A stretch of 64,000 nucleotides of DNA from Streptomyces sp. CB02261 (GTDB taxonomy: Bacteria; Actinomycetota; Actinomycetes; Streptomycetales; Streptomycetaceae): the NCBI RefSeq assembly GCF_001905665.1, contig NZ_LIVX01000001.1:620001-684000 (forward strand), written 5' to 3'. Shown here piece after piece: positions 16,138 to 23,707 of this stretch. Every line of letters begins with the position of its first letter. Position 1 is the first letter of the stretch. A program made the position numbers and the translations under genes. Below the pieces are notes generated by a model. That model was not told where the DNA came from. It searched no databases and saw only the letters and a list, made by a program, of their open reading frames with translations.

Positions 16138-16797
16138 GGCCCTGCGCGGGTCCGGCATCGCCCAGATCAGGACCTCCGCGTCGGTCGTCGCGACCAGCCC
16201 CGGCGCATCGGTGCCGGTGAGCCTGGCCGCGTCGCCGGGGTCGAGGGTCTCGTCGCCGACGCGGACCGTGCCGCGGACCACGTGGACGTAGGCGAGGTCG
16301 GCCTCCGGCAGGGCGGTGCGGGCGCCCGCGGGCAGCCGGCGGACGTGCAGCACCGACCCCGCGGCCGGGAGGTCGTACGTGTCCCCGACGCCCCGCACCA
16401 CCTCGTAGGACGGCTCCCCGCCCGGTGACAGCGGCGCGAGCCACATCTGCACGAAGACCAGCGGTACCCCGGCGTCGTTGCGTTCCACGTGCCGGACGCC
16501 GTCGGCGGCGCTGAGCCGCTGGAGGTCGCCCGGGCGCACGACCGTGGTGTGGCCCGCGGTGTCGTGGTGGGTCAGTTCGCCCTCGACGACCCAGGTCACG
16601 ATCTCGGTGTGGCTGTGCGGGTGCTCGTCGAAGCCGGCACCGGGCGCGAGCCGCTCCTCGTTGCAGGCGAGGAGCGCGCCGAAGCGGAGGTTGTCGGGGT
16701 CGTAGTGCGGCCCGAAGGACAGGGCGTGCCGGGTCTCGATCCCGGCCGCGGGGTCGCCCCCCGGATACCGCTCGGCGGCGCGCTGGATACGTGTCAC
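16129..16797 (-). CDS. Pirin-family bicupin protein
   Basis: A 222-residue protein of the pirin (cupin) family. HPHSHTE with the later GELTHHD and Glu residues provides the iron-binding cupin site, followed by the second cupin half. Pirins act as quercetinase-like dioxygenases or redox sensors; the function here is undefined. The start is a GTG at 16797. A TACCGT -10-like hexamer ends 6 bp upstream of it, so a leaderless message is possible. Convergent with the L,D-transpeptidase. Confidence 0.88.
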   Translation of the reverse strand: MTRIQRAAERYPGGDPAAGIETRHALSFGPHYDPDNLRFGALLACNEERLAPGAGFDEHPHSHTEIVTWVVEGELTHHDTAGHTTVVRPGDLQRLSAADGVRHVERNDAGVPLVFVQMWLAPLSPGGEPSYEVVRGVGDTYDLPAAGSVLHVRRLPAGARTALPEADLAYVHVVRGTVRVGDETLDPGDAARLTGTDAPGLVATTDAEVLIWAMPDPRRALG

Positions 16798-16889
16798 GGC
16801 CCCACGGTAGTCCCACGGCGGGGCCGCCTCCGGGGGCGAAGCCGCCCCGACCCCGCACGCCGCCGTCCCGATAAGGCAGTCTTGTCCCC

Positions 16890-18071
16890 GTGCCAGAACC
16901 CACGAACGTCCCTCACCCGCACGCAGCGACCCTGAAGCGCCTCGAGCAGTCCTCCGGGCGGCTCGCCGCCGGTGCCATCGCCCGCATGGACGAGACGCTT
17001 CCGTGGTACCGGGCGATGCCGCCAGAGAACCGGTCGTGGATCGGTCTGGTCGCCCAGGCCGGTATCGCCGCGTTCACGGAGTGGTTCCGGCACCCCGAGA
17101 CCCCGCAGGCGATCTCGACGGACGTCTTCGGCACGGCGCCCCGCGAGCTGACCCGGGCGATCACCCTGCGCCAGACCGTGGAGATGGTCCGCACCACGAT
17201 CGAGGTCATGGAGTCGGCGATCGAGGAGGTCGCCGCCCCCGGCGACGAGTCGCTGCTCCGTGAGGCGCTGCTGGTCTACGCCCGGGAGATCGCGTTCGCG
17301 ACGGCCCAGGTGTACGCGCAGGCCGCCGAGGCCCGGGGCGCCTGGGACGCGCGCCTCGAATCGCTCGTGGTGAACGCGGTCCTCTCCGGCGAGGCCGACG
17401 AGGGCGCCGTCTCCCGCGCGGCGGCGCTCGGCTGGAACTCCCCGGACCATGTGTGCGTGATCCTCGGCACGGCCCCCGACGGTGACAGCGAGCTGACGGT
17501 GGAGGCGATCCGGCGGGCGGCCCGGCACGCCAAGCTCCAGGTCCTCACCGGTGTGCTCGGCGACCGTCTCGTCGTGATCGCGGGCGGCAACGACAACCCG
17601 CTGGCCGTGGCGAAGTCCCTGATCGGCCCGTACGCGGCGGGCCCGGTCGTCGCGGGGCCCGTCGTCCCCGACCTGCTCGCCGCGACCCGCTCCGCCCAGG
17701 CGGCGGCGGCCGGCCTCAAGGCGTGCACGGCCTGGCAGGACGCCCCCCGGCCCGTCCTCGCGGACGATCTCCTCCCGGAGCGCGCCATCGCCTCCGACCC
17801 TTCGGCGCGCGAGCAGTTGGTGGAGGAGATCTACAGACCGCTGGAGGAAGCGGGCTCGGCGCTTCTCGAAACTCTCAGTGTCTACCTGGAGCAGGCCAGC
17901 AGCCTGGAAGGCGCGGCCCGGATGCTCTTCGTCCACCCGAACACCGTGCGCTACCGGCTTCGACGTGTGACCGACGTCACCGGATGGTCACCCTCCGACG
18001 TCCGCTCCGCATTCACCCTGCGGATCGCACTCATCCTGGGACGCTTGGCCGACGGAGATCCCCAGTCCTAG
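16890..18071 (+). CDS. fasR: FasR, PucR-type activator of fatty-acid synthesis genes
   Basis: A 393-residue regulator with a C-terminal PucR-type helix-turn-helix: the LEGAARMLFVHPNTVRYRLR segment. Position directly upstream of fabD-fabH-acpP-fabF identifies it as the orthologue of FasR, which in S. coelicolor binds the fabD promoter and activates the operon. The GTG start at 16890 lacks an obvious Shine-Dalgarno site. The central region has the GGDEF-like fold typical of PucR proteins and may bind an acyl-CoA-type signal, an inference. Its stop is 89 bp before fabD. Confidence 0.92.
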   Translation: MPEPTNVPHPHAATLKRLEQSSGRLAAGAIARMDETLPWYRAMPPENRSWIGLVAQAGIAAFTEWFRHPETPQAISTDVFGTAPRELTRAITLRQTVEMVRTTIEVMESAIEEVAAPGDESLLREALLVYAREIAFATAQVYAQAAEARGAWDARLESLVVNAVLSGEADEGAVSRAAALGWNSPDHVCVILGTAPDGDSELTVEAIRRAARHAKLQVLTGVLGDRLVVIAGGNDNPLAVAKSLIGPYAAGPVVAGPVVPDLLAATRSAQAAAAGLKACTAWQDAPRPVLADDLLPERAIASDPSAREQLVEEIYRPLEEAGSALLETLSVYLEQASSLEGAARMLFVHPNTVRYRLRRVTDVTGWSPSDVRSAFTLRIALILGRLADGDPQS

Positions 18072-18160
18072 ACTTTTGTCGAACACCAACAATTACCCCG
18101 ACGGTTCTTCGTCCCTGTCCCCACGGGCGCTCGAAGCCGTCCCCAAGAGAGAGTGTGAGG
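18072..18160 (+). promoter_or_regulatory. fasR-fabD intergenic promoter region
   Basis: An 89-bp region, AT-rich for this genome at its start (18074-18100), and the expected fabD promoter and FasR target by synteny with S. coelicolor. I could not define a convincing operator by eye. Confidence 0.45.
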
Positions 18161-19102
18161 GTGCTCGTACTCGTCGCTCCCGGCCAAGGCGCCCAGACGC
18201 CCGGCTTCCTGACTCCCTGGCTCGAACTCCCCGGTGCCGCCGACCGCGTCGCGGCCTGGTCCGACGCCATCGGGCTCGACCTCGCCCACTACGGCACGAA
18301 GGCGGACGCGGACGAGATCCGTGACACCGCCGTGGCCCAGCCGCTGCTCGTCGCCGCCGGTCTGCTGTCCGCCGCCGCGCTCGGTGCGGGCACGTCGGCC
18401 GCCGACGCGGCCGGCACGCCCGGCGTCGTCGCCGGCCACAGCGTCGGCGAGTTCACCGCCGCCGCGCTCGCCGGCGTCCTCGACGACACCGCCGCGCTGC
18501 GTCTCGTACGGACCCGCGGGCTCGCCATGGCCGAGGCCGCGGCGATCACCCCGACCGGTATGTCGGCGCTGCTCGGCGGCGACCCCGACGTGACCGTCGC
18601 CCACCTGGAGAAGCTGGGCCTGACCCCGGCCAACGTGAACGGCGCGGGCCAGATCGTGGCCGCCGGCACGCTGGAGCAGCTGGCCGCGCTCGAGGCCGAC
18701 AAGCCCGAGGGCGTCCGCCGGGTCGTGGCGCTGCAGGTCGCGGGCGCCTTCCACACCCACCACATGGCCCCGGCCGTGGCGAAGCTGGAGGCGGCGGCGA
18801 AGGAGCTGTCCCCGGCCGACCCCACCATCCGGTACGTCTCCAACAAGGACGGCCAGGTCGTCACCGACGGCGCCGAGGTCGTGGCCCGTCTCGTGGGCCA
18901 GGTCGCCAACCCGGTCCGCTGGGACCTGTGCATGGAGACCTTCCAGGAGCTGGGCGCGACCGCGCTGATCGAGGTGTGCCCCGGCGGCACCCTCACCGGC
19001 ATCGCCAAGCGCGCTCTGAAGGGCGTCGCCACGGTCGCCCTCAAGACGCCGGACGACCTCGACGCGGCCCGTACGCTCATCGCTGAGCACGCGGCCGTCT
19101 GA
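18161..19102 (+). CDS. fabD: Malonyl-CoA:ACP transacylase FabD
   Basis: A 313-residue cytoplasmic enzyme that loads malonate from CoA onto AcpP, feeding type II fatty-acid synthesis and, in streptomycetes, polyketide synthases. GHSVGE contains the nucleophile Ser94 and AFHTHHM the catalytic His; APGQGAQ is the N-terminal signature. The GTG at 18161 (M-L-V-L-V-A-P-G) matches the family start, with GAGAGAG upstream; a GTG at 18155 would add two residues. Followed 18 bp later by fabH. Confidence 0.95.
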   Translation: MLVLVAPGQGAQTPGFLTPWLELPGAADRVAAWSDAIGLDLAHYGTKADADEIRDTAVAQPLLVAAGLLSAAALGAGTSAADAAGTPGVVAGHSVGEFTAAALAGVLDDTAALRLVRTRGLAMAEAAAITPTGMSALLGGDPDVTVAHLEKLGLTPANVNGAGQIVAAGTLEQLAALEADKPEGVRRVVALQVAGAFHTHHMAPAVAKLEAAAKELSPADPTIRYVSNKDGQVVTDGAEVVARLVGQVANPVRWDLCMETFQELGATALIEVCPGGTLTGIAKRALKGVATVALKTPDDLDAARTLIAEHAAV

Positions 19103-19120
19103 CAAGGAGTGTCGAGAAGC

Positions 19121-20191
19121 ATGTCGAAGATCAAGCCCAGCAAGGGCGCCCCGTTCGCACGGATCCTCGGTGTGGGCGGCTACCGCCCCACCCGGGTCGT
19201 GCCGAACGAGGTGATCCTCGAGACGATCGACTCGTCCGACGAGTGGATCCGCTCGCGCTCCGGTATCGCCACCCGCCACTGGGCCTCTCCCGAGGAGACC
19301 GTCGCCGCCATGTCGGTGGAAGCCTCGGGCAAGGCCATCGCCGACGCCGGGATCGACCCGGAGCAGATCGGCGCCGTGATCGTGTCCACGGTCTCGCACT
19401 TCAAGCAGACCCCGGCCGTCGCCACCGAGATCGCCGACAAGATCGGCGCCGGGAAGCCGGCCGCGTTCGACATCTCCGCCGGCTGCGCGGGCTTCGGCTA
19501 CGGCCTGACCCTCGCCAAGGGCATGATCGTCGAGGGTTCCGCCGAGTACGTCCTGGTCATCGGTGTCGAGCGGCTCAGCGACCTGACGGATCTGGAGGAC
19601 CGCGCGACGGCCTTCCTGTTCGGTGACGGCGCCGGCGCCGTGGTCGTCGGTCCGTCCGACGAGCCGCACATCGGCCCCACCGTCTGGGGCTCCGAGGGCG
19701 ACAAGTCCGAGACGATCAAGCAGACCGTCCCGTGGAACGAGTTCCTCCCCCAAGCTCTCGGCTCCGCTCGAGCAGGGGGGACGCCCACCGGCGACGTCTC
19801 GAAGCTGCCGCTCAACGAGCGCGGTGAGATCAAGTTCCCCGCCATCACGCAGGAGGGCCAGGCGGTCTTCCGCTGGGCCGTCTTCGAGATGGCGAAGGTC
19901 GCCCAGCAGGCCCTGGACGCCGCCGGCATCTCGGCGGACGACCTGGACGTCTTCATCCCGCACCAGGCGAACATGCGGATCATCGACTCGATGGTGAAGA
20001 CGCTGAAGCTGCCGGAGCACGTCACGGTCGCCCGCGACGTCGAGACCACCGGCAACACGTCGGCGGCCTCGATTCCGCTCGCGATGGAACGCCTCCTGGC
20101 GACAGGCCAGGCGAAGAGCGGCGACACGGCGCTCATCATCGGCTTCGGGGCGGGTCTCGTCTTCGCCGCGACGGTCGTTACCCTCCCCTAG
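19121..20191 (+). CDS. fabH: Beta-ketoacyl-ACP synthase III FabH, with an in-frame insertion
   Basis: A 356-residue condensing enzyme that starts fatty-acid chains by joining a short acyl-CoA (branched primers in Streptomyces) to malonyl-ACP. The triad is intact: Cys122 (SAGCAGFGYG), His281 (IPHQAN) and Asn312 (TGNTSAAS). It is about 13 residues longer than the S. coelicolor protein as I recall it. The excess falls at residues 209-223 (LPQALGSARAGGTPT), encoded by a palindromic element. ATG with AAGGAG about 11 bp upstream. The insertion precedes the conserved GDVS segment, probably on a surface loop. Confidence 0.95.
   Translation: MSKIKPSKGAPFARILGVGGYRPTRVVPNEVILETIDSSDEWIRSRSGIATRHWASPEETVAAMSVEASGKAIADAGIDPEQIGAVIVSTVSHFKQTPAVATEIADKIGAGKPAAFDISAGCAGFGYGLTLAKGMIVEGSAEYVLVIGVERLSDLTDLEDRATAFLFGDGAGAVVVGPSDEPHIGPTVWGSEGDKSETIKQTVPWNEFLPQALGSARAGGTPTGDVSKLPLNERGEIKFPAITQEGQAVFRWAVFEMAKVAQQALDAAGISADDLDVFIPHQANMRIIDSMVKTLKLPEHVTVARDVETTGNTSAASIPLAMERLLATGQAKSGDTALIIGFGAGLVFAATVVTLP
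19746..19781 (+). repeat. Palindromic REP-like element inside fabH
   Basis: TCCCCC (19746-19751) pairs with GGGGGA (19776-19781), and GCTC (19754-19757) pairs with GAGC (19770-19773), around a central loop. The same TCCCCC…GGGGGA arms occur in the intergenic palindrome at 11818-11889. Similar hairpins are widely dispersed between Streptomyces genes; here it lies inside an essential gene and preserves the frame. Confidence 0.75.
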
Positions 20192-20247
20192 GCACTCCGG
20201 TTCTTCCGGAAGCCCTTACCCAAGCAATCACAAGAAGGAGCGCCACC

Positions 20248-20496
20248 ATGGCCGCCACCCAGGACCAGATCGTCGAAGGCCTCGCCGAGATCGTCAACGA
20301 GATCGCCGGCATCCCGGTCGAGGACGTCCAGCTGGACAAGTCCTTCACCGACGACCTGGACGTCGACTCGCTGTCCATGGTCGAGGTCGTCGTCGCCGCC
20401 GAAGAGCGCTTCGACGTCAAGATCCCGGACGAGGACGTCAAGAACCTCAAGACGGTTGGCGACGCTGCCGACTACATCCTGAAGCACCAGGCCTGA
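20248..20496 (+). CDS. acpP: Acyl carrier protein
   Basis: An 82-residue acidic carrier protein for fatty-acid synthesis. DDLDVDSLSMVE holds Ser41, the 4'-phosphopantetheine attachment site. Size and sequence are typical of the housekeeping Streptomyces AcpP. AAGGAG precedes the ATG by 7-8 bp. It lies 56 bp after fabH and 79 bp before fabF in the same operon. Confidence 0.96.
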   Translation: MAATQDQIVEGLAEIVNEIAGIPVEDVQLDKSFTDDLDVDSLSMVEVVVAAEERFDVKIPDEDVKNLKTVGDAADYILKHQA

Positions 20497-20575
20497 TTCG
20501 GCCCTCGCTGACTCGGTCCGCCACCCGGCGGTGGCGCCGTATTCCGACCATCACACACATGGAGAACGAATTCCT

Positions 20576-21838
20576 GTGAGCTCGACCAATCGCACCGTGG
20601 TCGTCACCGGTATCGGCGCAACGACACCGCTGGGTGGCGACTCCGCATCGACCTGGGAAGGTCTGATCGCGGGACGCTCCGGCGTCAGGCCCCTGGAGGG
20701 CGAGCGCTTCGCCGAACTGCCCGTACAGATCGCCGCGACGGCCGCCGTCGACCCCGGCGACGTGCTGCCCCGCCCCCTCGCCCGCAAGCTGGACCGCTCG
20801 GCGCAGTTCGCCGTGATCGCGGCCCGCGAGGCGTGGGCGGACGCGGGCTACACCGCCCCGGCCGGTGATGACGAAACGATCGTTCCCGAGCGGCTCGGCT
20901 CGGTCATCGCCTCCGGCATCGGCGGCGTCACCACGCTGCTCGACCAGTACGACGTGCTGAAGGACAAGGGCGTCCGCCGCGTGTCCCCGCACACCGTGCC
21001 CATGCTCATGCCGAACAGCCCCTCCGCCAACGTGGGCCTGGAGGTGAACGCCCGGGCGGGCGTCCACACCCCGGTCTCCGCGTGCGCGTCGGGTGCCGAG
21101 GCGATCGGTTACGCCGTCGAGATGATCCGTACCGGCCGCGCCGACGTGGTCGTCGCCGGCGGTACCGAGGCCGCGATCCACCCGCTGCCGATCGCCGCCT
21201 TCGCCAACATGATGGCGATGTCCAAGAGCAACGACGAGCCGACGAAGGCCTCGCGCCCCTACGACACCGGCCGTGACGGCTTCGTCCTCGGCGAGGGCGC
21301 GGGCGTCGTGATCCTGGAGTCCGAGGAGCACGCGAAGGCGCGCGGCGCGCGCGTCTACTGCGAGGTCCTCGGCCAGGGCCTGTCGGCCGACAGCCACCAC
21401 ATCGCGCAGCCCGAGCCGACCGGCCGGGGCATCGCCGCCGCGATGCAGAACCTGCTCGACTCGACGGACCTCAAGCCGTCGGAGGTCGTCCACCTGAACG
21501 CGCACGCCACGTCGACGCCGCAGGGTGACGTCGCCGAGATCAAGGCGCTGCGGAAGGTCCTGGGCGACGACCTCGACCACGTCGCGATCTCCGCGACGAA
21601 GTCGATGACCGGTCACCTCCTCGGCGGCGCGGGCGGCATCGAGACCGTCGCGACGGTCCTGGCGCTGCACCACCGCCTGGCCCCGCCGACGATCAACATC
21701 GACGACCTGGACCCGGACGTCGACGCGGACATCGTCCGTGACGAGCCCCGCGAACTCCCGCAGGGCACGATCGCCGCGATCAACAACAGCTTCGGCTTCG
21801 GCGGCCACAACGTGGTCCTGGCGTTCCGCACGGTCTGA
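20576..21838 (+). CDS. fabF: Beta-ketoacyl-ACP synthase II FabF
   Basis: A 420-residue elongating condensing enzyme. The Cys-His-His triad is visible: Cys170 in SACASGAEAI, His in NAHATSTPQGD, and His in KSMTGHLLGG. It extends acyl-ACP with malonyl-ACP. The GTG at 20576 is chosen because GGAG lies 11 bp upstream and the protein then begins with the family's VVVTGIGA strand; the longer frame from 20531 is not conserved. Last gene of the fab operon, followed by a strong terminator. Confidence 0.96.
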   Translation: MSSTNRTVVVTGIGATTPLGGDSASTWEGLIAGRSGVRPLEGERFAELPVQIAATAAVDPGDVLPRPLARKLDRSAQFAVIAAREAWADAGYTAPAGDDETIVPERLGSVIASGIGGVTTLLDQYDVLKDKGVRRVSPHTVPMLMPNSPSANVGLEVNARAGVHTPVSACASGAEAIGYAVEMIRTGRADVVVAGGTEAAIHPLPIAAFANMMAMSKSNDEPTKASRPYDTGRDGFVLGEGAGVVILESEEHAKARGARVYCEVLGQGLSADSHHIAQPEPTGRGIAAAMQNLLDSTDLKPSEVVHLNAHATSTPQGDVAEIKALRKVLGDDLDHVAISATKSMTGHLLGGAGGIETVATVLALHHRLAPPTINIDDLDPDVDADIVRDEPRELPQGTIAAINNSFGFGGHNVVLAFRTV

Positions 21839-21873
21839 CGCCACGCGGAGCCGGCACCCGGCACGACCTGACG

Positions 21874-21904
21874 AAGGCCCACCCCCGCACCGGGGGTGGG
21901 CCTT
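21874..21904 (+). terminator. Strong terminator of the fab operon
   Basis: A perfect 13-bp stem, AAGGCCCACCCCC with GGGGGTGGGCCTT, and a 5-nt loop, 35 bp past fabF. A short T-run follows. Confidence 0.85.
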
Positions 21905-21999
21905 TCGTGTGGGCTCGGCGCGTCGCGCGTGTCACGTCTCCCCGCCCGGCGTCCCCCGCCCGTGCGGTCAGGAAGTCCCCGGCGTGCCCGTGACGCCCG

Positions 22000-22494
22000 T
22001 CAGACGACCTGGTGGAGCCAGCGGACGGGCGCGCCCTCGCCCGCGTACCGGAAGGGCTCCAGCTCGTCGTCCCAGGGCTTTCCGAGGAGCCGGGCGATCT
22101 CCGCCTCCAGCTGGGTCTCGCCCTGCGCGGAGCGCGCGAGGGCGGCCCGCAGCCGGTCCTCGGGGATCAGGATGTCGCCGTGCATGCCGGTGACGGCATG
22201 GAAGATGCCCAGGTCGGGGGTGGCGCTGTAGCGCTCGCCCTCGGCGGTCGGGCAGGGCTCCGCGGTGACCTCGAAGCGGAGCATCTGCCAGCCGCGCAGG
22301 GCGGAGGCGAGTTCGGAGGCGGTGCCGGTGCGGCCCTGCCAGGAGAACTCGGCTCTCCAGGTGCCGGGGGACGCCGGCTGGCGGATCCAGTCGAGCTGGA
22401 CCCTCGCACCGAGGACACCCGCGACCGCCCATTCGACGTGCGGGCACAGCGCGCGCGGGGCGGAGTGTACGTACAGGACTCCACGTGTCGTCAC
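22000..22494 (-). CDS. DUF3145 protein
   Basis: A 164-residue protein of the actinobacterial DUF3145 family, conserved downstream of the fab cluster. GVLYVHSAP, CPHVEWA and WRAEFSW at the N-terminus, and PWDDELEPFRY with the C-terminal VRWLHQVV, are characteristic. No catalytic motif or membrane span is visible, so I assign no function. GTG start at 22494 with GGAGG 6 bp upstream. The 259 bp between this gene and the next is a divergent promoter region with a relatively AT-rich patch near 22550-22620. Confidence 0.85.
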   Translation of the reverse strand: MTTRGVLYVHSAPRALCPHVEWAVAGVLGARVQLDWIRQPASPGTWRAEFSWQGRTGTASELASALRGWQMLRFEVTAEPCPTAEGERYSATPDLGIFHAVTGMHGDILIPEDRLRAALARSAQGETQLEAEIARLLGKPWDDELEPFRYAGEGAPVRWLHQVV

Positions 22495-22753
22495 CGGGAC
22501 CTCCAGTGTGGGACGAGGTTCGCCTTTCCCAGCGGCCTCAGTAAACATCATCAGGATCAGAACATCGCAAACCCTCGAAAAGGGGACAGCATGTGACGTG
22601 ATGTAATTTACCGGAGCCGGTCGGCAAAGGTGCCTCTGGTTCGACGGGGGAAAAGCTACCGTGCCACGCCGTCATCGGTGTGACGTACGGTCGGTCCGGG
22701 GCCGGGTGGACACCAAGCTTTCACCCGCCAGGACGCCGAAGGAGGGGCCGGGG

Positions 22754-23647
22754 ATGCGCGGCCGACCCAGTTTCCGTACCGCCGTCGCCGCCGCGACGGC
22801 CGCTCTGCTGTGCGGTGGCGCGCTGTCCGGCTGCACCTCGGCGGAGCCCGCGCCCAAGGCCGCCACGACGCGCCCGACGCCCGCGCCGGCACCGTCGCGG
22901 GAGCCCCTGTGGGACGTCTCCCCCGCCTCCGTCGCCGCCGTCGGCGACTCCGTGACCCGGGCCTTCGACGCCTGTGACGTCCTCGCGGACTGCCCCGAGG
23001 TGTCCTGGGCGACCGGCACCGACGCCGACGTGAACAGCCTGGCGCTGCGTCTCCTCGGCCCGGCGAAGGTCGCCACCCGCAGCTGGAACCTGGCACGGAC
23101 GGGTGCGCGGATGGCGGAACTCCCGGAGCAGATGGCCGCGGCGGCGGCCGAGAAGCCCGCGCTGGTGACGGTGATGATGGGCGCGAACGACGCCTGCCGG
23201 CCCACTCCGGAGCTGATGACCCCGGTCGCCGACTTCCGCGCCTCCTTCGCGGCGGCGCTGGCCCGGCTGCGGAAGGGCGCCCCGAAGGCGCAGGTGTACG
23301 TGGCGAGCGTGCCGGACCTCAAGCACCTGTGGTCGACGGGGCGGCTGATCCCGGAGGGGCTTGAGGTGTGGAAGCTGGGGATCTGCGGCTCGATGCTGGC
23401 GGACGCCACGGACCTGGGTCCGGCGGCCGAGCGGCGGCGGGCGACGGTCCATGAGCGGGTGGTCGCGTACAACACGGCCCTGAGGGACGTCTGCGCGCAG
23501 GACGCGCGGTGCCGGTACGACGGCGGGGCGGTCTTCCGTTTCCGCTTCGACGGCGGGCAGTTGAGCCCCTGGGACTGGTTCCATCCGAGCAAGGACGGGC
23601 AGGCGCGGCTCGCGGAGCTCGCGTACCGGCGGATCACGAAGGAGTGA
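22754..23647 (+). CDS. SGNH-hydrolase lipoprotein
   Basis: A 297-residue exported lipoprotein. Lipobox ALSGC (Cys27) is followed by a Pro/Ala-rich linker, then an SGNH (GDSL-type) esterase domain. GDSVT holds catalytic Ser66, GANDAC the oxyanion Asn, and DWFHPSKDGQ the Asp and His. All four blocks are intact. Likely an extracellular esterase or lipase anchored to the membrane; the substrate is unknown. ATG with AAGGAGG about 8 bp upstream. Convergent with the GH3 gene across a strong terminator. Confidence 0.87.
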   Translation: MRGRPSFRTAVAAATAALLCGGALSGCTSAEPAPKAATTRPTPAPAPSREPLWDVSPASVAAVGDSVTRAFDACDVLADCPEVSWATGTDADVNSLALRLLGPAKVATRSWNLARTGARMAELPEQMAAAAAEKPALVTVMMGANDACRPTPELMTPVADFRASFAAALARLRKGAPKAQVYVASVPDLKHLWSTGRLIPEGLEVWKLGICGSMLADATDLGPAAERRRATVHERVVAYNTALRDVCAQDARCRYDGGAVFRFRFDGGQLSPWDWFHPSKDGQARLAELAYRRITKE

Positions 23648-23651
23648 GGGA

Positions 23652-23683
23652 CCCCGGGGCGGTTGTCAGGTGCCGCCCCGGGG
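23652..23683. terminator. Bidirectional terminator
   Basis: A perfect 11-bp stem, CCCCGGGGCGG with CCGCCCCGGGG, around a 10-nt loop. It lies 5 bp after the SGNH stop and 25 bp from the GH3 stop on the opposite strand. Confidence 0.8.
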
Positions 23684-23707
23684 CCGGTCACGGGGGCCGT
23701 CGGGAGG

